64,000 nt of DNA from Palsa-504 sp963767565 (GCA_963767565.1 CAVYEG010000013.1:124001-188000), one strand, 5' to 3'; shown: positions 16,171-27,256, numbered from the stretch's first letter. Notes: a model not told the origin generated them from the letters alone. Numbers and translations: made by a program.

Positions 16171-16737
16171 CCGTCACCAGAGCAGATGCTGAGCGCTGTG
16201 AGCGAGTCGCTGGCCGCGCGGACAGGCCGGTCGCTGGAGCAGTGGCTGGCCCTGGTCCAGTCCTCGGGTCTTGACCCGCTCGATCAGGCCGCGGTGCGGG
16301 GCTGGCTGAAGCGCGAGCACGGCGTGCCGCAGAACAGCCAGTGGGCCATCGCCGACGCGGCGGCCCGGGCGGCCGGGTGGGTCCCGCCGACCGTGGCGGA
16401 ATACGTCGACCAGCAGTACGGCGGGGCCAAGGCGGGACTGCGGCCGATCTACGACGCCCTGGCCGCGGCCATCACCGGGCTCGGCGACGACGTGAGCGTC
16501 GAGGGGCGCAGCAGCTACACCCCGTTCGTCCGCGGCCGGCAGTTCGCGGCGGTCGCCGCGGCGACCCGCGACCGGGTGGACCTGGGCCTGCGATTCACCG
16601 ACCCGCCCGATGCGGCCCGGCTGCAGCCCAGCAACGGGCCAGGCCAGGCGACGCACAAGCTGTCGCTGCGGGCCGCGGGTGAGGTCAACGCCGAGGTGCT
16701 GTCCCTGCTCCGGACGGCGTACGAGCAGAGCGCCTGA
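16168..16737 (+). CDS. DUF4287 and DUF5655 domain-containing protein
   Basis: A 189-residue protein. The N-terminal DUF4287 part shows MLSAVSESLAARTGRSLEQW, LDQAAVRGWLKREHGVPQNS and QWAIADAA. The C-terminal DUF5655 part shows YDALAAAITGLGDDVSVEGR, SSYTPFVRGRQFAAVAAATR, and VDLGLRFTDPP. Both domains are common in actinobacteria without assigned biochemistry; DUF5655 is sometimes found with nuclease-like or transport proteins. ATG 16168 is chosen over an upstream in-frame start at 16009 because of the -10 box at 16155 and because the upstream part is antisense to DUF1992. Confidence 0.85.
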   Translation: MPSPEQMLSAVSESLAARTGRSLEQWLALVQSSGLDPLDQAAVRGWLKREHGVPQNSQWAIADAAARAAGWVPPTVAEYVDQQYGGAKAGLRPIYDALAAAITGLGDDVSVEGRSSYTPFVRGRQFAAVAAATRDRVDLGLRFTDPPDAARLQPSNGPGQATHKLSLRAAGEVNAEVLSLLRTAYEQSA

Positions 16738-16803
16738 CCAGCCCCCTGCGGGCGGCCGGCCCGGCAGGCGTGACAGACTTCCTGCGGCGAAACAGGAGGC
16801 TGG

Positions 16804-19542
16804 ATGAGCGCCGAGCGTGAGCGGGTAGCGGAATTCGGCAAGCTCGAGAACGGGCTGCGGCAGGCGGGTGACTGGTACCGCTGGGGGCCGTACGTCAGCG
16901 AGCGGCAGTGGGGGACGGTCCGCGAGGATTACAGCCCCGACGGGCAGGCCTGGGATTACCTGCCGCACGATCAGGCCAGGTCCCGGGCTTACCGGTGGGG
17001 CGAGGACGGGCTGGCCGGGTTCTGCGACGTCGAGCAGCGGCTGTGCCTGAGCCTGGCGCTGTGGAACGGCCGCGATCCGATCCTGAAGGAGCGGGCCTTC
17101 GGGCTGACCGGGGCGCAGGGCAACCACGGCGAGGACGTCAAGGAGTACTGGTGGTACCTGGACGCCATCCCCAGCCACGCCTGGAACCGGTGGCGCTACC
17201 ACTACCCGCAGGGCGCTTACCCCTACGAGGACCTGATCCGGACCAACGGGGCGCGGGACCGGCACCAGCCCGAGTACGAGCTGCTCGACACCGGGGCCTT
17301 CGACGGCGGCAGGTACTGGATCACCGAGGTGCGCTACGCCAAGGCGGATCCCGACGACGTGCTGATGGAGATCTCGATCACCAACGCGGGCCCGGAGGCG
17401 CAGACCCTGCACGTGCTGCCCACGGCCTGGTTCCGCAACACCTGGTCCTGGGGCGACGACGGGGAGCCCAAGCCGGCGCTGCACGCCGCGGCCGACAGCG
17501 AGTACGACACGGCCGCGGCCATCATCGCCCACCCGTTCTGCGGCGAGATGGAGCTGATCGCCGCGGCTGGGCCGGACGGCACGGCGCCGACCGTGCTGTT
17601 CTGCGAGAACGAGACCAACACCCAGCGCCTGTTCGGCGCGACGCCGGTCACGCCCTATCCGAAGGACGGCATCAACGACCACGTGATCAGCGGGGCCGCC
17701 ACCGTCAACCCGGACCGGACCGGCACCAAGTGCGCCTTCTGGTACCAGGTCACGCTGGCCGGCGGTGCCTCCGCGGAGCTGCGGCTGCGGCTGCGGCCGC
17801 GGCCGGCCGCCGATCCGGCAGGCGATCCGCTAGGCGATCCGCTAGGCCCGGGCTTCGCCGAGGTCATGGCGGCCCGCCGGGCCGAGGCCGACGAGTTCTA
17901 CGCCGAGCTGACGCCCCGGGAGGCCAGCGAGGACGAGGCGATGGTGATGCGGCAGGCCTTCGGCGCCCTGCTGTGGAGCAAGCAGCTGTTCTACTACGAC
18001 GTGGCCCGCTGGCTGGACGGCGACCCGGGCCAGCCGGTCCCGCCCGCACAGCGGCTGACCGGACGCAACAGCCGGTGGCGCAGCTTCGATGCCTTCGACA
18101 TCATGTCGATGCCGGACAAGTGGGAGTATCCCTGGTTCGCCGCCTGGGACCTGGCCTTCCACACCGTGGCGCTGGCACACGTGGACCCCGCGTTCGCCAA
18201 GTACCAGCTGATCCTGCTGTGCCGGGAGTGGTTCCAGAATCCCAACGGGGCGCTGCCGGCCTACGAATGGGACTTTTCCGACGTGAACCCGCCGGTCCAG
18301 GCCTGGGCTGCGCTCGAGGTGTTCGCCATCGACGAGGGCCGTGACCTGGAGTTCCTGTCCCGGGTGTTCGACAAGCTGCTGATCAACTTCGCCTGGTGGG
18401 TCAACCTGGAGGACGCCGGCGGCCGGAACGTGTTCGAGGGCGGCTTCCTGGGCCTGGACAACATCGGCCCGCTGGACCGCTCGCACCTGCCGGTGGGCGG
18501 CATCTTGGAGCAGTCCGACGCCACCGGCTGGATGGGGTTCTACGCCATCAACCTGTGCACCATCGCCGCGGTGCTGGACATGACCAGGCAGCGGCCCGCC
18601 GCCGACCTGATCCTGAAGTTCGTCGAGCACTTCGCGGGCATCCGCGACGCGCTGACCAGCCAGGGCCTGTGGGACGAGACCGACGGCCTTTACTACGACC
18701 GGCTGGTCACGCCGTCCGGGACCCAGGTACCGGTCAGGGTCCGCTCGATGGTGAGCATGATCCCGGGACTGGCCGCCGCGGTCATCGACGAGGAAGACGT
18801 GCAGCGGGCCCTGATCGTGGGCAAGCGGTTCGCCGACCTGCTGGGCCGCGAGGGCCTGGCCGACCCGGCCGTCATGCAGGACCGCGGCATGCTGCGCGGG
18901 GCGCCGGGCGACCGCAAGCTGCTGCTGTCGCTGGCCGGCCCGGGAAAGCTGGAGCGGCTGCTGACCCGGCTGTTCGACGAGAACGAGTTCCTGTCCCCGC
19001 ACGGGCTGCGAGCCCTGTCGGCCTACCACCGGGACCACCCGTACCAGATCCAGGTCGAAGGCATCACGGCCAGCATCGACTACGAGCCCGCCGAGTCCAC
19101 CACGCCGCTGTTCGGCGGGAACTCCAACTGGCGCGGGCCGGTCTGGTTCCCGCTCAACTACCTGATCATCAGCGTCCTGGAGCGCTACCACCGGTTCCTG
19201 GGCGACGAGTACACCATCGAGTACCCGGCCGGGTCCGGCACCCGGCTGGCCCTGGACAAGATCGCCGCCGACCTGCAGGACCGGCTCATCTCCCTGTTCG
19301 CCCGGGACCCGGACGGCAGGCGGGCCTGCTTCGGCGGGACCGAGCTGATGCAGGACGATCCCGCCTGGCGCGACTACCTGATCTTCGGCGAGTACTTCAA
19401 CGGCGACAACGGCGCCGCGCTCGGCGCCTCGCACCAGACCGGCTGGACCGGCCTGATCGCCGACGTGATCCGCCGCCGTCACGGCCAGGTCCGCTCCGTC
19501 GGCGAGATCATCAGGCTGGTCGGCGAGGACGCCCGCATGTAG
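16804..19542 (+). CDS. GH63-family/MGH1-like glucosidase
   Basis: A 912-residue (alpha/alpha)6-barrel glycosidase related to GH63 (processing-glucosidase I-like and mannosylglycerate-hydrolase-like). It opens with REDYSPDGQAWDYLPHDQAR and WGEDGLAGFCDVEQRLCL. It carries FGLTGAQGNHGEDVKEYWWY, then the catalytic-barrel segments WEYPWFAAWDLAFHTVALAH, PAYEWDFSDVNPPVQAWA, GFLGLDNIGPLDRS and, C-terminally, FGGNSNWRGPVWFPLNYL and LIFGEYFNGDNGAALGASHQ. There is no signal peptide, so it acts in the cytoplasm, probably on a trehalose-, glucosylglycerate- or glycogen-related sugar. ATG 16804 follows AGGAGG. It stands alone on this strand. Confidence 0.85.
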   Translation: MSAERERVAEFGKLENGLRQAGDWYRWGPYVSERQWGTVREDYSPDGQAWDYLPHDQARSRAYRWGEDGLAGFCDVEQRLCLSLALWNGRDPILKERAFGLTGAQGNHGEDVKEYWWYLDAIPSHAWNRWRYHYPQGAYPYEDLIRTNGARDRHQPEYELLDTGAFDGGRYWITEVRYAKADPDDVLMEISITNAGPEAQTLHVLPTAWFRNTWSWGDDGEPKPALHAAADSEYDTAAAIIAHPFCGEMELIAAAGPDGTAPTVLFCENETNTQRLFGATPVTPYPKDGINDHVISGAATVNPDRTGTKCAFWYQVTLAGGASAELRLRLRPRPAADPAGDPLGDPLGPGFAEVMAARRAEADEFYAELTPREASEDEAMVMRQAFGALLWSKQLFYYDVARWLDGDPGQPVPPAQRLTGRNSRWRSFDAFDIMSMPDKWEYPWFAAWDLAFHTVALAHVDPAFAKYQLILLCREWFQNPNGALPAYEWDFSDVNPPVQAWAALEVFAIDEGRDLEFLSRVFDKLLINFAWWVNLEDAGGRNVFEGGFLGLDNIGPLDRSHLPVGGILEQSDATGWMGFYAINLCTIAAVLDMTRQRPAADLILKFVEHFAGIRDALTSQGLWDETDGLYYDRLVTPSGTQVPVRVRSMVSMIPGLAAAVIDEEDVQRALIVGKRFADLLGREGLADPAVMQDRGMLRGAPGDRKLLLSLAGPGKLERLLTRLFDENEFLSPHGLRALSAYHRDHPYQIQVEGITASIDYEPAESTTPLFGGNSNWRGPVWFPLNYLIISVLERYHRFLGDEYTIEYPAGSGTRLALDKIAADLQDRLISLFARDPDGRRACFGGTELMQDDPAWRDYLIFGEYFNGDNGAALGASHQTGWTGLIADVIRRRHGQVRSVGEIIRLVGEDARM

Positions 19543-19564
19543 CGGGCCCGGAGCGTTACCTGGT

Positions 19565-19876
19565 TTAGTCCGCCGCGGGAGCGGCACCTCGCCGGGCCAG
19601 GCGGACCTGGGCGTTCGGGTGCTCCCGCCAGGTGCTCGCGCCGGATGCCGCCGCGGTCTTGGCCTGCTCCCACTTGAGCCTGGCCAGCTCGCTGGGCGGC
19701 GTCTCGAGCTCCTTGATCCAGGCCCGGGTCGCGGCCACCAGGTGGCCGCCGGCCACGGCCAGGCCCGCGAAGGCGACCACGGCCCCGATCCCGATCAAGA
19801 CTCCGCCGGTGATGAGCGGCCCGGAATTCACCTGCGGCCACGATCCGGCCGACTGGGTCTTTACGTCATTAGCCAT
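19565..19876 (-). CDS. Small single-pass membrane protein
   Basis: A 103-residue protein starting MANDVKTQSAGSWPQ at ATG 19876. One hydrophobic segment (about residues 20-42, LITGGVLIGIGAVVAFAGLA) is followed by a helical cytoplasmic part (WIKELETPPSELARLKWEQA) and a basic C-terminus. The frame is open to 20113 but that extension is compositionally unlike the rest. Similar small membrane proteins are widespread in actinomycetes with no assigned role. Convergent with the glucosidase, 22 bases apart. The region 19877-20175 upstream shows no other gene. Confidence 0.7.
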   Translation of the reverse strand: MANDVKTQSAGSWPQVNSGPLITGGVLIGIGAVVAFAGLAVAGGHLVAATRAWIKELETPPSELARLKWEQAKTAAASGASTWREHPNAQVRLARRGAAPAAD

Positions 19877-20683
19877 AGCACCGTCCCGATGTCCGCGTGC
19901 CCGCCGGGGCACGGCCGAGCTGTACTGAGGGCACCAGCCTATGCCCGGGCCGCAGGCGGGCCGCGGGCGGAGCGGGCCGGCCCCGTTTCCCGGCCGCGTT
20001 TCCCGGCCGCGGCTCCAGGGCAAGCCTCCGACTGGCCCCGGTTTCGGGGCTGACGGGGTGATGTGATCACGGGCAAAATAGTTGTTGGCGGCGCAGCCGC
20101 CGGCGACTCTCATTACTGAGCGGGCGGAAAGGACGGGGCCCGCGGAATACGGCTAGCCGGAGGGAGCGTGCCGGAATGCGCAGGGCCAGGGCGGTCCAGG
20201 GCGCTCCCCTGGACGCTGACCGCAGCCTGACCAGGCTGTACATGACGTACTACGGGCCCCTGGTCCGGGTCGCCGCGCTGCTGGTCCAGGACCTGGCCGC
20301 CGCCGAGGAGATCGTGCAGGACTCGTTCGTGGCCGCGCATGCCGCCTGGCGGCGGCGGCCGGACGCCGACTACGCGCTGGCCTGCCTGCACCGCTGTGTG
20401 GTCGACCGATCCCGGGCGGTGCTGCGCGGGCGGATGGGCGCGGGCCCGCCCCCGGCTGACCGGGCGGCTGCCTTGCGCGAGGCCAGCGCCGGGCTGGGCA
20501 GTTCGGCGTTCATCTGGGCGCTGTGGGCGCTGCCGCCCCGGCAGCGCGAGGTCGTCGTGCTGCGTTACTTCGCCGACCTGCCGGATACCCAGATCGCCGC
20601 GGCCACCGGGATCAGCCCGGGCGCGGTCAAGATCCAGACGGCCCGGGCCATGTCGTCGCTGCAGGCCGGGCTCGAGGGCCCGG

Positions 20684-22231
<1,548 letters not shown>

Positions 22232-22234
<3 letters not shown>

Positions 22235-22246
22235 GCACTCTTATAG
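22232..22246 (-). promoter_or_regulatory. Possible leaderless -10 box of the acyl-CoA synthetase gene
   Basis: CTATAA (22241-22246 on the minus strand), six bases, then ATG 22234. Confidence 0.4.
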
Positions 22247-22301
22247 CACGCGACCCTCAGCGGCCATAGGCTCCATGCGCGACCTGAATGGGTGAGGTGT
22301 G

Positions 22302-24017
22302 ATGCCGGAAGACCTGTATGAGTTCCTGCCCGGCGCCGGGGGCGGGCTGGCCCGGGTCCGGCTGCGCGGCCGCGGGGTGCTGGCGGCGCCGCTGCTGAAC
22401 CGGGGAACGGCGTTCACGCCTGCCGAGCGGGAGGCACTCGGGCTGACCGGCCTGCTGCCGGACGGGGTGTCCACCATCGACGGGCAGCTGCGCCGGGTCT
22501 ACGCGCAGTACCTGCGCCAGCCGGGCGACCTGGCCAGGTACCTGTTCCTGGCCGGCGTGCGGGACCGGAACGAGGTGCTGTTCTACCGGCTGCTGACCGA
22601 GCACCTGGAGGAGATGCTGCCGATCGTCTACACCCCGACGGTGGGCACCGCGATCGAGCGGTACAGCCTGGAGTTCGGCCGCCCGCGCGGCGTTTACTTG
22701 TCGGTCAATCATCCGGATCAGGTCGAGACGGCCCTGCTCAACTACGGGCTGGGAGCCGACGACGTGGACCTGATCGTGGCGACCGACGCCGAGGGCATCC
22801 TGGGCATCGGCGACTGGGGGGTCGGCGGCATCGCGATCGCGATCGGGAAGCTGGCGCTGTACACCGCGGCCGCCGGGCTGCACCCGGCGCGGGCCATCCC
22901 GGTCGTGCTGGACGTCGGCACCGACAACCCGGAACTGCTGGACGAGGAGATGTACCTGGGCAACCGGCACCCGCGGGTGCGCGACGAGCGCTACGACGAC
23001 CTGATCGACGCCTACGTCACCACCGCCACCCGGCTGTTCCCGCAGGCCATGCTGCACTGGGAGGACTTCGGCGTGGCCAACGCCCACCGCATCCTGACCA
23101 AGTACGCCGGGTCCTGCTGCACCTTCAACGACGACATGCAGGGCACGGCGGCCACGGTGCTGGCCGCCGCGCTGAGCGCGGCCCGGGCCGCGGGGACGCG
23201 GATGCGAGACCAGCGGATCGTCATCTACGGCGCCGGCACCGCCGGGACCGGGATCGCGGACATGCTGCGGCAGGCCATGATCGACGACGGGCTGACAGGC
23301 GCCGAAGCGGCCCGCAGCTTCTCCGCGCTGGACCGCATGGGGCTGCTGACCAGCGACTACCCGGGGATCGTGCGGGATTTCCAGGTGCCTTACGTCCGGC
23401 CCGCGGCCGAGGTGGCCGGCTGGCGGCGGGACGCGGAGGGACGCATCGGCCTGGCCGAGGTGGTCGAGCGGACCCGGCCGACCATGCTGATCGGGACCTC
23501 GACCCAGCCGGGCGCCTTCACCCAGGCGATCGTCACCGAGATGGCCGCGCACGTGGCCCGGCCCGTCATCATGCCGCTGTCCAACCCGACCTCGCACGCC
23601 GAGGCCCGGCCCGCCGACCTGATCGCCTGGACCGGCGGGCGGGCGCTGATCGCCACCGGCAGCCCGTTCGAGCCGGTCGTATACCAGGGCGTCAGCTACC
23701 AGATCGCCCAGGCCAACAACGCGCTCATCTTCCCCGGCCTGGGTCTCGGGGTGACCGTGGCCCGGGCCCGGCGGGTCAGCGACCCGATGCTGGTCGCCGC
23801 GGCCGGCGCGCTGGCCGGCCTGTCCGACGCCGGAGCGCCGGGCGCAGGCGTGCTGCCCTCGGTCACCAGCCTGCGGGCCACCTCAGCCGCGGTGGCAGCC
23901 GCCGTGGCCCAGGCCGCGGACGGCGAGGGCCTGGCCGGCGTCCGGCTGACCGATCCCGACCGTCAGGTCCGCGAGGCCATGTGGGAGCCCGACTACCCCC
24001 GCGTCGAAGCCGTCTAG
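22302..24017 (+). CDS. maeA: NAD-dependent malic enzyme
   Basis: A 571-residue malic enzyme, which decarboxylates malate to pyruvate with reduction of NAD(P). Visible motifs: FLAGVRDRNEVLFYRLL, the catalytic-Tyr region EEMLPIVYTPTVGTA, the divalent-metal region LHWEDFGVANAHRIL with TFNDDMQGTAA, the nucleotide motif VIYGAGTAGTGIADM, and MPLSNPTSHAEARPADLIAW. Length and motif order match the large bacterial/eukaryotic-type enzymes. I prefer ATG 22302 to the adjacent GTG 22299 because GAGG lies four bases upstream of the former. It is divergent from the acyl-CoA synthetase and may supply NADPH or pyruvate in lipid metabolism, by inference. Confidence 0.93.
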   Translation: MPEDLYEFLPGAGGGLARVRLRGRGVLAAPLLNRGTAFTPAEREALGLTGLLPDGVSTIDGQLRRVYAQYLRQPGDLARYLFLAGVRDRNEVLFYRLLTEHLEEMLPIVYTPTVGTAIERYSLEFGRPRGVYLSVNHPDQVETALLNYGLGADDVDLIVATDAEGILGIGDWGVGGIAIAIGKLALYTAAAGLHPARAIPVVLDVGTDNPELLDEEMYLGNRHPRVRDERYDDLIDAYVTTATRLFPQAMLHWEDFGVANAHRILTKYAGSCCTFNDDMQGTAATVLAAALSAARAAGTRMRDQRIVIYGAGTAGTGIADMLRQAMIDDGLTGAEAARSFSALDRMGLLTSDYPGIVRDFQVPYVRPAAEVAGWRRDAEGRIGLAEVVERTRPTMLIGTSTQPGAFTQAIVTEMAAHVARPVIMPLSNPTSHAEARPADLIAWTGGRALIATGSPFEPVVYQGVSYQIAQANNALIFPGLGLGVTVARARRVSDPMLVAAAGALAGLSDAGAPGAGVLPSVTSLRATSAAVAAAVAQAADGEGLAGVRLTDPDRQVREAMWEPDYPRVEAV

Positions 24018-24054
24018 CGCGAGGCGGGAACCACGGCCCGTTCGGCCCAAAGAA

Positions 24055-26181
24055 TTAATCCCTGCGCGTCCGTGTCGGAGTCGGCGACGGGATCACCGTC
24101 GGTGAAGGGGACGCGGTCGGGGTCGCGGTGGGGGCCGGGGTCGGCGTGGGAGTCGGCGTCGGCGTCGGGGGCGGGGGCGGGGGCGGGACACTGCAGGGGG
24201 GGTTGGCGTTGTTGGCCGCGTCGGCCACGTCGAAGTCGCCGTAGCCGTTGAGGACGCCGTCCCCGCCGGACCACTGCCACAGCAGGCGGCAGGCGGCCGG
24301 CTCGCCGGCGAACCACTGCGCGCTGGCGCGGGAGGAAGAGAACCCGTTCGGGAAGGTCAGCTGGCCCTGCTCGTTGGTGTAGGTCCACTCGGCGGTGTTG
24401 CTGAGCTTCTCGCTGCCGAAGATGCCGGTCCAGGAGCCGTAGTAGTCACCGCCCGCGGAGTACACGCCGGCTTGGTAGGGCGAGTGCTGGTCGACGTAGG
24501 CCGAGAAGCCCTGCCAGGTGGCGTAGTCCACGTTCGCCGGGATGTACCCGGCCTTGACCGTGCTGCCACACGGGCCGTTCCACACGGTGTTCCAGCCGTT
24601 CTCGTCCGGCGGGACGCCATTGTTCTCGATGTCCATGAAGATGTAGCGGAAGCCGAGGACGTCACCGCCCACGTCGGCGATGGCCTGCTTGGCCTGCTGC
24701 GCGCCCCAGGCGGCGGCTTCGGCGGCGGACCCATTGTAGTGCGGGTCACGGCCGGGGCCGGCCGCGAACCAGTAGACGGCGGCACCGAGGCCGGTGTGGT
24801 AGTCGACGAAATTGTCGGTGGCCATGTTGTAGTTCGATTGATCCCAGGCCAGGCCGCTGGTGGTACAGCCGTCCCAGTGCCAGAACGCGCCGATCTCCCC
24901 GATGTACTCCCCGTAGGTGCCGGACGTACCGTTGCTGCAGCTGCCGTCGGGCTCGGTGTACGGGCCGTGGCCGCAGGCGGTGGGGGCGGCGCTGTCCGTG
25001 CCCTGGTAGTAGCCGGTGCCGGTGGGCTGGGCCGCCCCGCTCGCGGCGGCGGCCAGCGCGCTGCGGGCAATGCTCGTGACCAGGTCGCCGGGCCGGGTGG
25101 GCAGGAACGACAGGACCCGCGGCGCGCCGCAGATGCGCGCCGGCGTGCCGAGCCGGGCGGCGCGGCCCGCGCCGCCGGCCGTCGTGGCCGACGGGAAGAT
25201 GGTCACCGAGGTCACCTGCCGGCAGGCCTGGGCGGACGTTCCGGCCGCGAAGACGGCGAAGGACACCGTCGTGCCGGGGTGCAGGGTCAGCGCCGTGCTC
25301 TGCTTCGGGCCGCGCTCGTAGGTGGTCAGCAGCGACTTCTCGGCTTGGACGGCGGCGGTGTCGGGGAAGATCTTGGCCACCTGGCTGGCGCCGCCCGCTT
25401 CGTCAAGCCGCACCGTGGGCCAGCCGCCGGGCAGCACGCACGGGCCGCCCCGGGCGCTGAGCTGCAGCTCGATGATGGCGCCGCTCTTGGAGGAATGGAC
25501 GGAGGTGACGTCGGCGGCCAGGGCCGCGCCGGTGCAGGCGGCCGGTTCGGCGGCGGTGCTGGCGGGGAACGCGGACGGGGCGGCGGAGATGCCCAGCGCC
25601 CTGATCTGGCTGATCAGGGTCTGCTCGGCATAGAAGGGGGACAGCCGCAGCTGCCCGCCCACGCAGGGGATGAACGAGCCGCCCGGCTCGGTCACCCGCA
25701 CCGGATGAGCGGACCCGGGCAGGGTCAGCCCCAGCGCCCACCGGGTCACGCATCCGTGCGGGGCGGTCGGTGACATGGCCGTGACGACGGCGCGGCTGCC
25801 GGGCGCCAGCACCACGTCCGCGGCCGGGACCGGCGCGATATTGCTGAACGTCACGTCGCTGGTCATGGTCGCAACCTGCTTGCCGCCGGTGGTGCTGACC
25901 TGGATCCCCGGCCAGCCGCGCAGGTAACAGGAGGCGCGGGCGGTATCACGGAAGACGATGTTCCAGGCCCGGGTGCCCATCCCCTCGGCCGGATCGCCCG
26001 GGATCGCGGCGGGCACGCTGATCTTCAGGTCCGCGGCCTGGCAGGCGGCCGCGCGGGCCGGGCCGGGTTTACCCGGGGCGGCCGGGCTTGCTGAGGCCGG
26101 GACAGCGGTGAGCACGGCGACGGCCACTGCGGCCGTCACCGCCCAGACCGCGCCGCGCGGCTTGAGCGGGCTGCTGGCCAT
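24055..26181 (-). CDS. Secreted protein: two DUF4232-like domains plus glycoside-hydrolase-like C-terminal domain
   Basis: A 708-residue exported protein. Signal peptide at 1-31 (KPRGAVWAVTAAVAVAVLTA, then ASA). Residues about 45-185 and 215-355 are two DUF4232-like beta domains, each with Cys pairs and TRW/GWP motifs (ASCYLRGWPGIQVST; CVLPGGWPTVRLDE). Residues about 390-670 resemble a GH25/DUF1906-type TIM barrel: GYYQGTDSAAPTACGHGPY, GEIGAFWHWDG, TGLGAAVYWFAAGP, the acidic FMDIENNGVPPDENGW, and WQWSGGDGVLNGYGDFDVAD. A Pro-Thr repeat tail (about 672-708) could span the wall. ATG 26181 follows GAGGGGAA. Activity on peptidoglycan is an inference from the fold. Confidence 0.8.
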   Translation of the reverse strand: MASSPLKPRGAVWAVTAAVAVAVLTAVPASASPAAPGKPGPARAAACQAADLKISVPAAIPGDPAEGMGTRAWNIVFRDTARASCYLRGWPGIQVSTTGGKQVATMTSDVTFSNIAPVPAADVVLAPGSRAVVTAMSPTAPHGCVTRWALGLTLPGSAHPVRVTEPGGSFIPCVGGQLRLSPFYAEQTLISQIRALGISAAPSAFPASTAAEPAACTGAALAADVTSVHSSKSGAIIELQLSARGGPCVLPGGWPTVRLDEAGGASQVAKIFPDTAAVQAEKSLLTTYERGPKQSTALTLHPGTTVSFAVFAAGTSAQACRQVTSVTIFPSATTAGGAGRAARLGTPARICGAPRVLSFLPTRPGDLVTSIARSALAAAASGAAQPTGTGYYQGTDSAAPTACGHGPYTEPDGSCSNGTSGTYGEYIGEIGAFWHWDGCTTSGLAWDQSNYNMATDNFVDYHTGLGAAVYWFAAGPGRDPHYNGSAAEAAAWGAQQAKQAIADVGGDVLGFRYIFMDIENNGVPPDENGWNTVWNGPCGSTVKAGYIPANVDYATWQGFSAYVDQHSPYQAGVYSAGGDYYGSWTGIFGSEKLSNTAEWTYTNEQGQLTFPNGFSSSRASAQWFAGEPAACRLLWQWSGGDGVLNGYGDFDVADAANNANPPCSVPPPPPPPTPTPTPTPTPAPTATPTASPSPTVIPSPTPTRTRRD

Positions 26182-26298
26182 TGTCGGGTTCCCCTCCGGC
26201 GGATTGGCGATGGCTGGCTGGCAGAGGCGGCCTTGGACGACATAGCCGAAAAGGACATCGTCCCGGGCCGCAGTGACCGGAAGTCATCTCCGGGCTAT

Positions 26299-26314
26299 CC
26301 GCCAAAAAAGGCGG
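26299..26314. other. Small hairpin with A6 loop
   Basis: CCGCC (26299-26303), six A, GGCGG (26310-26314). It lies between the secreted-protein gene and the iterons. Confidence 0.35.
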
Positions 26315-26342
26315 TAACGGCAACGAATCGCGCCAGTGTTAT

Positions 26343-26394
26343 CGGTCTGGGTTAACGGTCAGTGTTAACGGTCTGGGCGAACGGTCAGTTAATT
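26343..26394. repeat. Four 13-nt iterons
   Basis: Four head-to-tail copies with exact 13-base spacing: CGGTCTGGGTTAA (26343), CGGTCAGTGTTAA (26356), CGGTCTGGGCGAA (26369), CGGTCAGTTAATT (26382). The CGGTC core is invariant and TGGG/AGTG alternate. They lie about 160 bases upstream of the minus-strand secreted-protein gene. No other gene is seen between 26182 and 26712; 26620-26710 has a GC-rich duplicated CGGACGGGGCTGGCCGGCGG. Confidence 0.75.
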
Positions 26395-26712
26395 CCGATA
26401 GTTGGTCACACATTTGTACTGCCTGGTGGTTGATCCCGTTTTTACCGTGTTGATTGCCGGCCGGCGAGACGACACGCCGGGGAGCCGCTTGCTTTTTTTG
26501 TGCCGTCAGCGGGTATCTGGCCTGGGCAGATGAGGCATTCAGCGGTAGTAGGGGGTGCCAACCGGGGGCCGCTTCCGGACATAGCGGCCGTATTTGCGGC
26601 GCGCCATTCCGGCCTGCTGGCGGCCGCCCGCGGGGCCTGCGCCCGGCCGCCGGACGGGGCTGGCCGGCGGGCCGGACGGGGCTGGCCGGCGGCCCGGAAG
26701 GGGCTGGCGACG

Positions 26713-27150
26713 CTAGGCGGGCGGCAGCGAGACCAGGCCCAGGAAGCACGCGGCGATCTGCCGGATGACCGCGGCGAAGCCGTCGAAGTCGGACGGCTTG
26801 ACTATGTAGGCGTTGGCGTGCAGCGCGTAGCACTGCTCGATGTCGTCAGGGGCCTGGGACGTGGTCAGCACGACGATCGGGACGGACAGGTACTCGGGGT
26901 CGCTCTTCAGGTCGGCCAGCACGGACAGGCCGTTGCCGATCGGCAGGCTGAGGTCGAGCAGGATGATGCTGGGCCGGGGCGCGGCGGGGTCGGTCCGCCG
27001 CACGAACTTGATGGCCTGCTCGCCGTTGCTGACCAGGTAGAGCTGAACCGGGGTCAGGGACTGCTCGAAGGCCTCCCTGATCATGACCACGTCGTCGGGA
27101 TTGTCTTCGACCAGGAGGACGACGGCCCGCTGCTGGTACCGGCTTGGCAT
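26713..27150 (-). CDS. Single-domain response regulator (Rcp1/CheY-like)
   Basis: A 145-residue stand-alone receiver protein of the Rcp1-like type usually paired with phytochrome-like or GAF histidine kinases. Acidic pocket VEDNPDD near residues 15-21, phospho-acceptor in SIILLDLSLPIGNGLSV (near 63), TTSQAP, and the conserved lysine in YIVKPSDFDGF. There is no output domain. I start at ATG 27150 (MPSRYQQRAVVLLVEDN); upstream ATGs at 27201 and 27204 lack a ribosome site. No kinase is adjacent: upstream on this strand is amylosucrase, 106 bases away. The partner kinase is presumably elsewhere. Confidence 0.85.
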   Translation of the reverse strand: MPSRYQQRAVVLLVEDNPDDVVMIREAFEQSLTPVQLYLVSNGEQAIKFVRRTDPAAPRPSIILLDLSLPIGNGLSVLADLKSDPEYLSVPIVVLTTSQAPDDIEQCYALHANAYIVKPSDFDGFAAVIRQIAACFLGLVSLPPA

Positions 27151-27256
27151 GGCGAGGGACCCCCATCGATCGGCACAGGGCGGTGGCCGATGCGAAGCCA
27201 TCATGGTTCATGCCCTGGCCGGACGCAAGCGGGCCGGGCGCGGCGCCGGCGCCTTC

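Noticed and set aside
24030..24046. ACCACGGCCCGTTCGGC as a third full copy of the palindrome arm.
   Set aside because: It differs within the core and at both ends and has no inverted partner; mentioned only as a loose relative.
26454..26768. 104-codon plus-strand ORF in the gap before the response regulator.
   Set aside because: Gly/Arg/Pro-rich, no ribosome site, and overlaps GC-rich duplicated sequence; no sign of a protein family.
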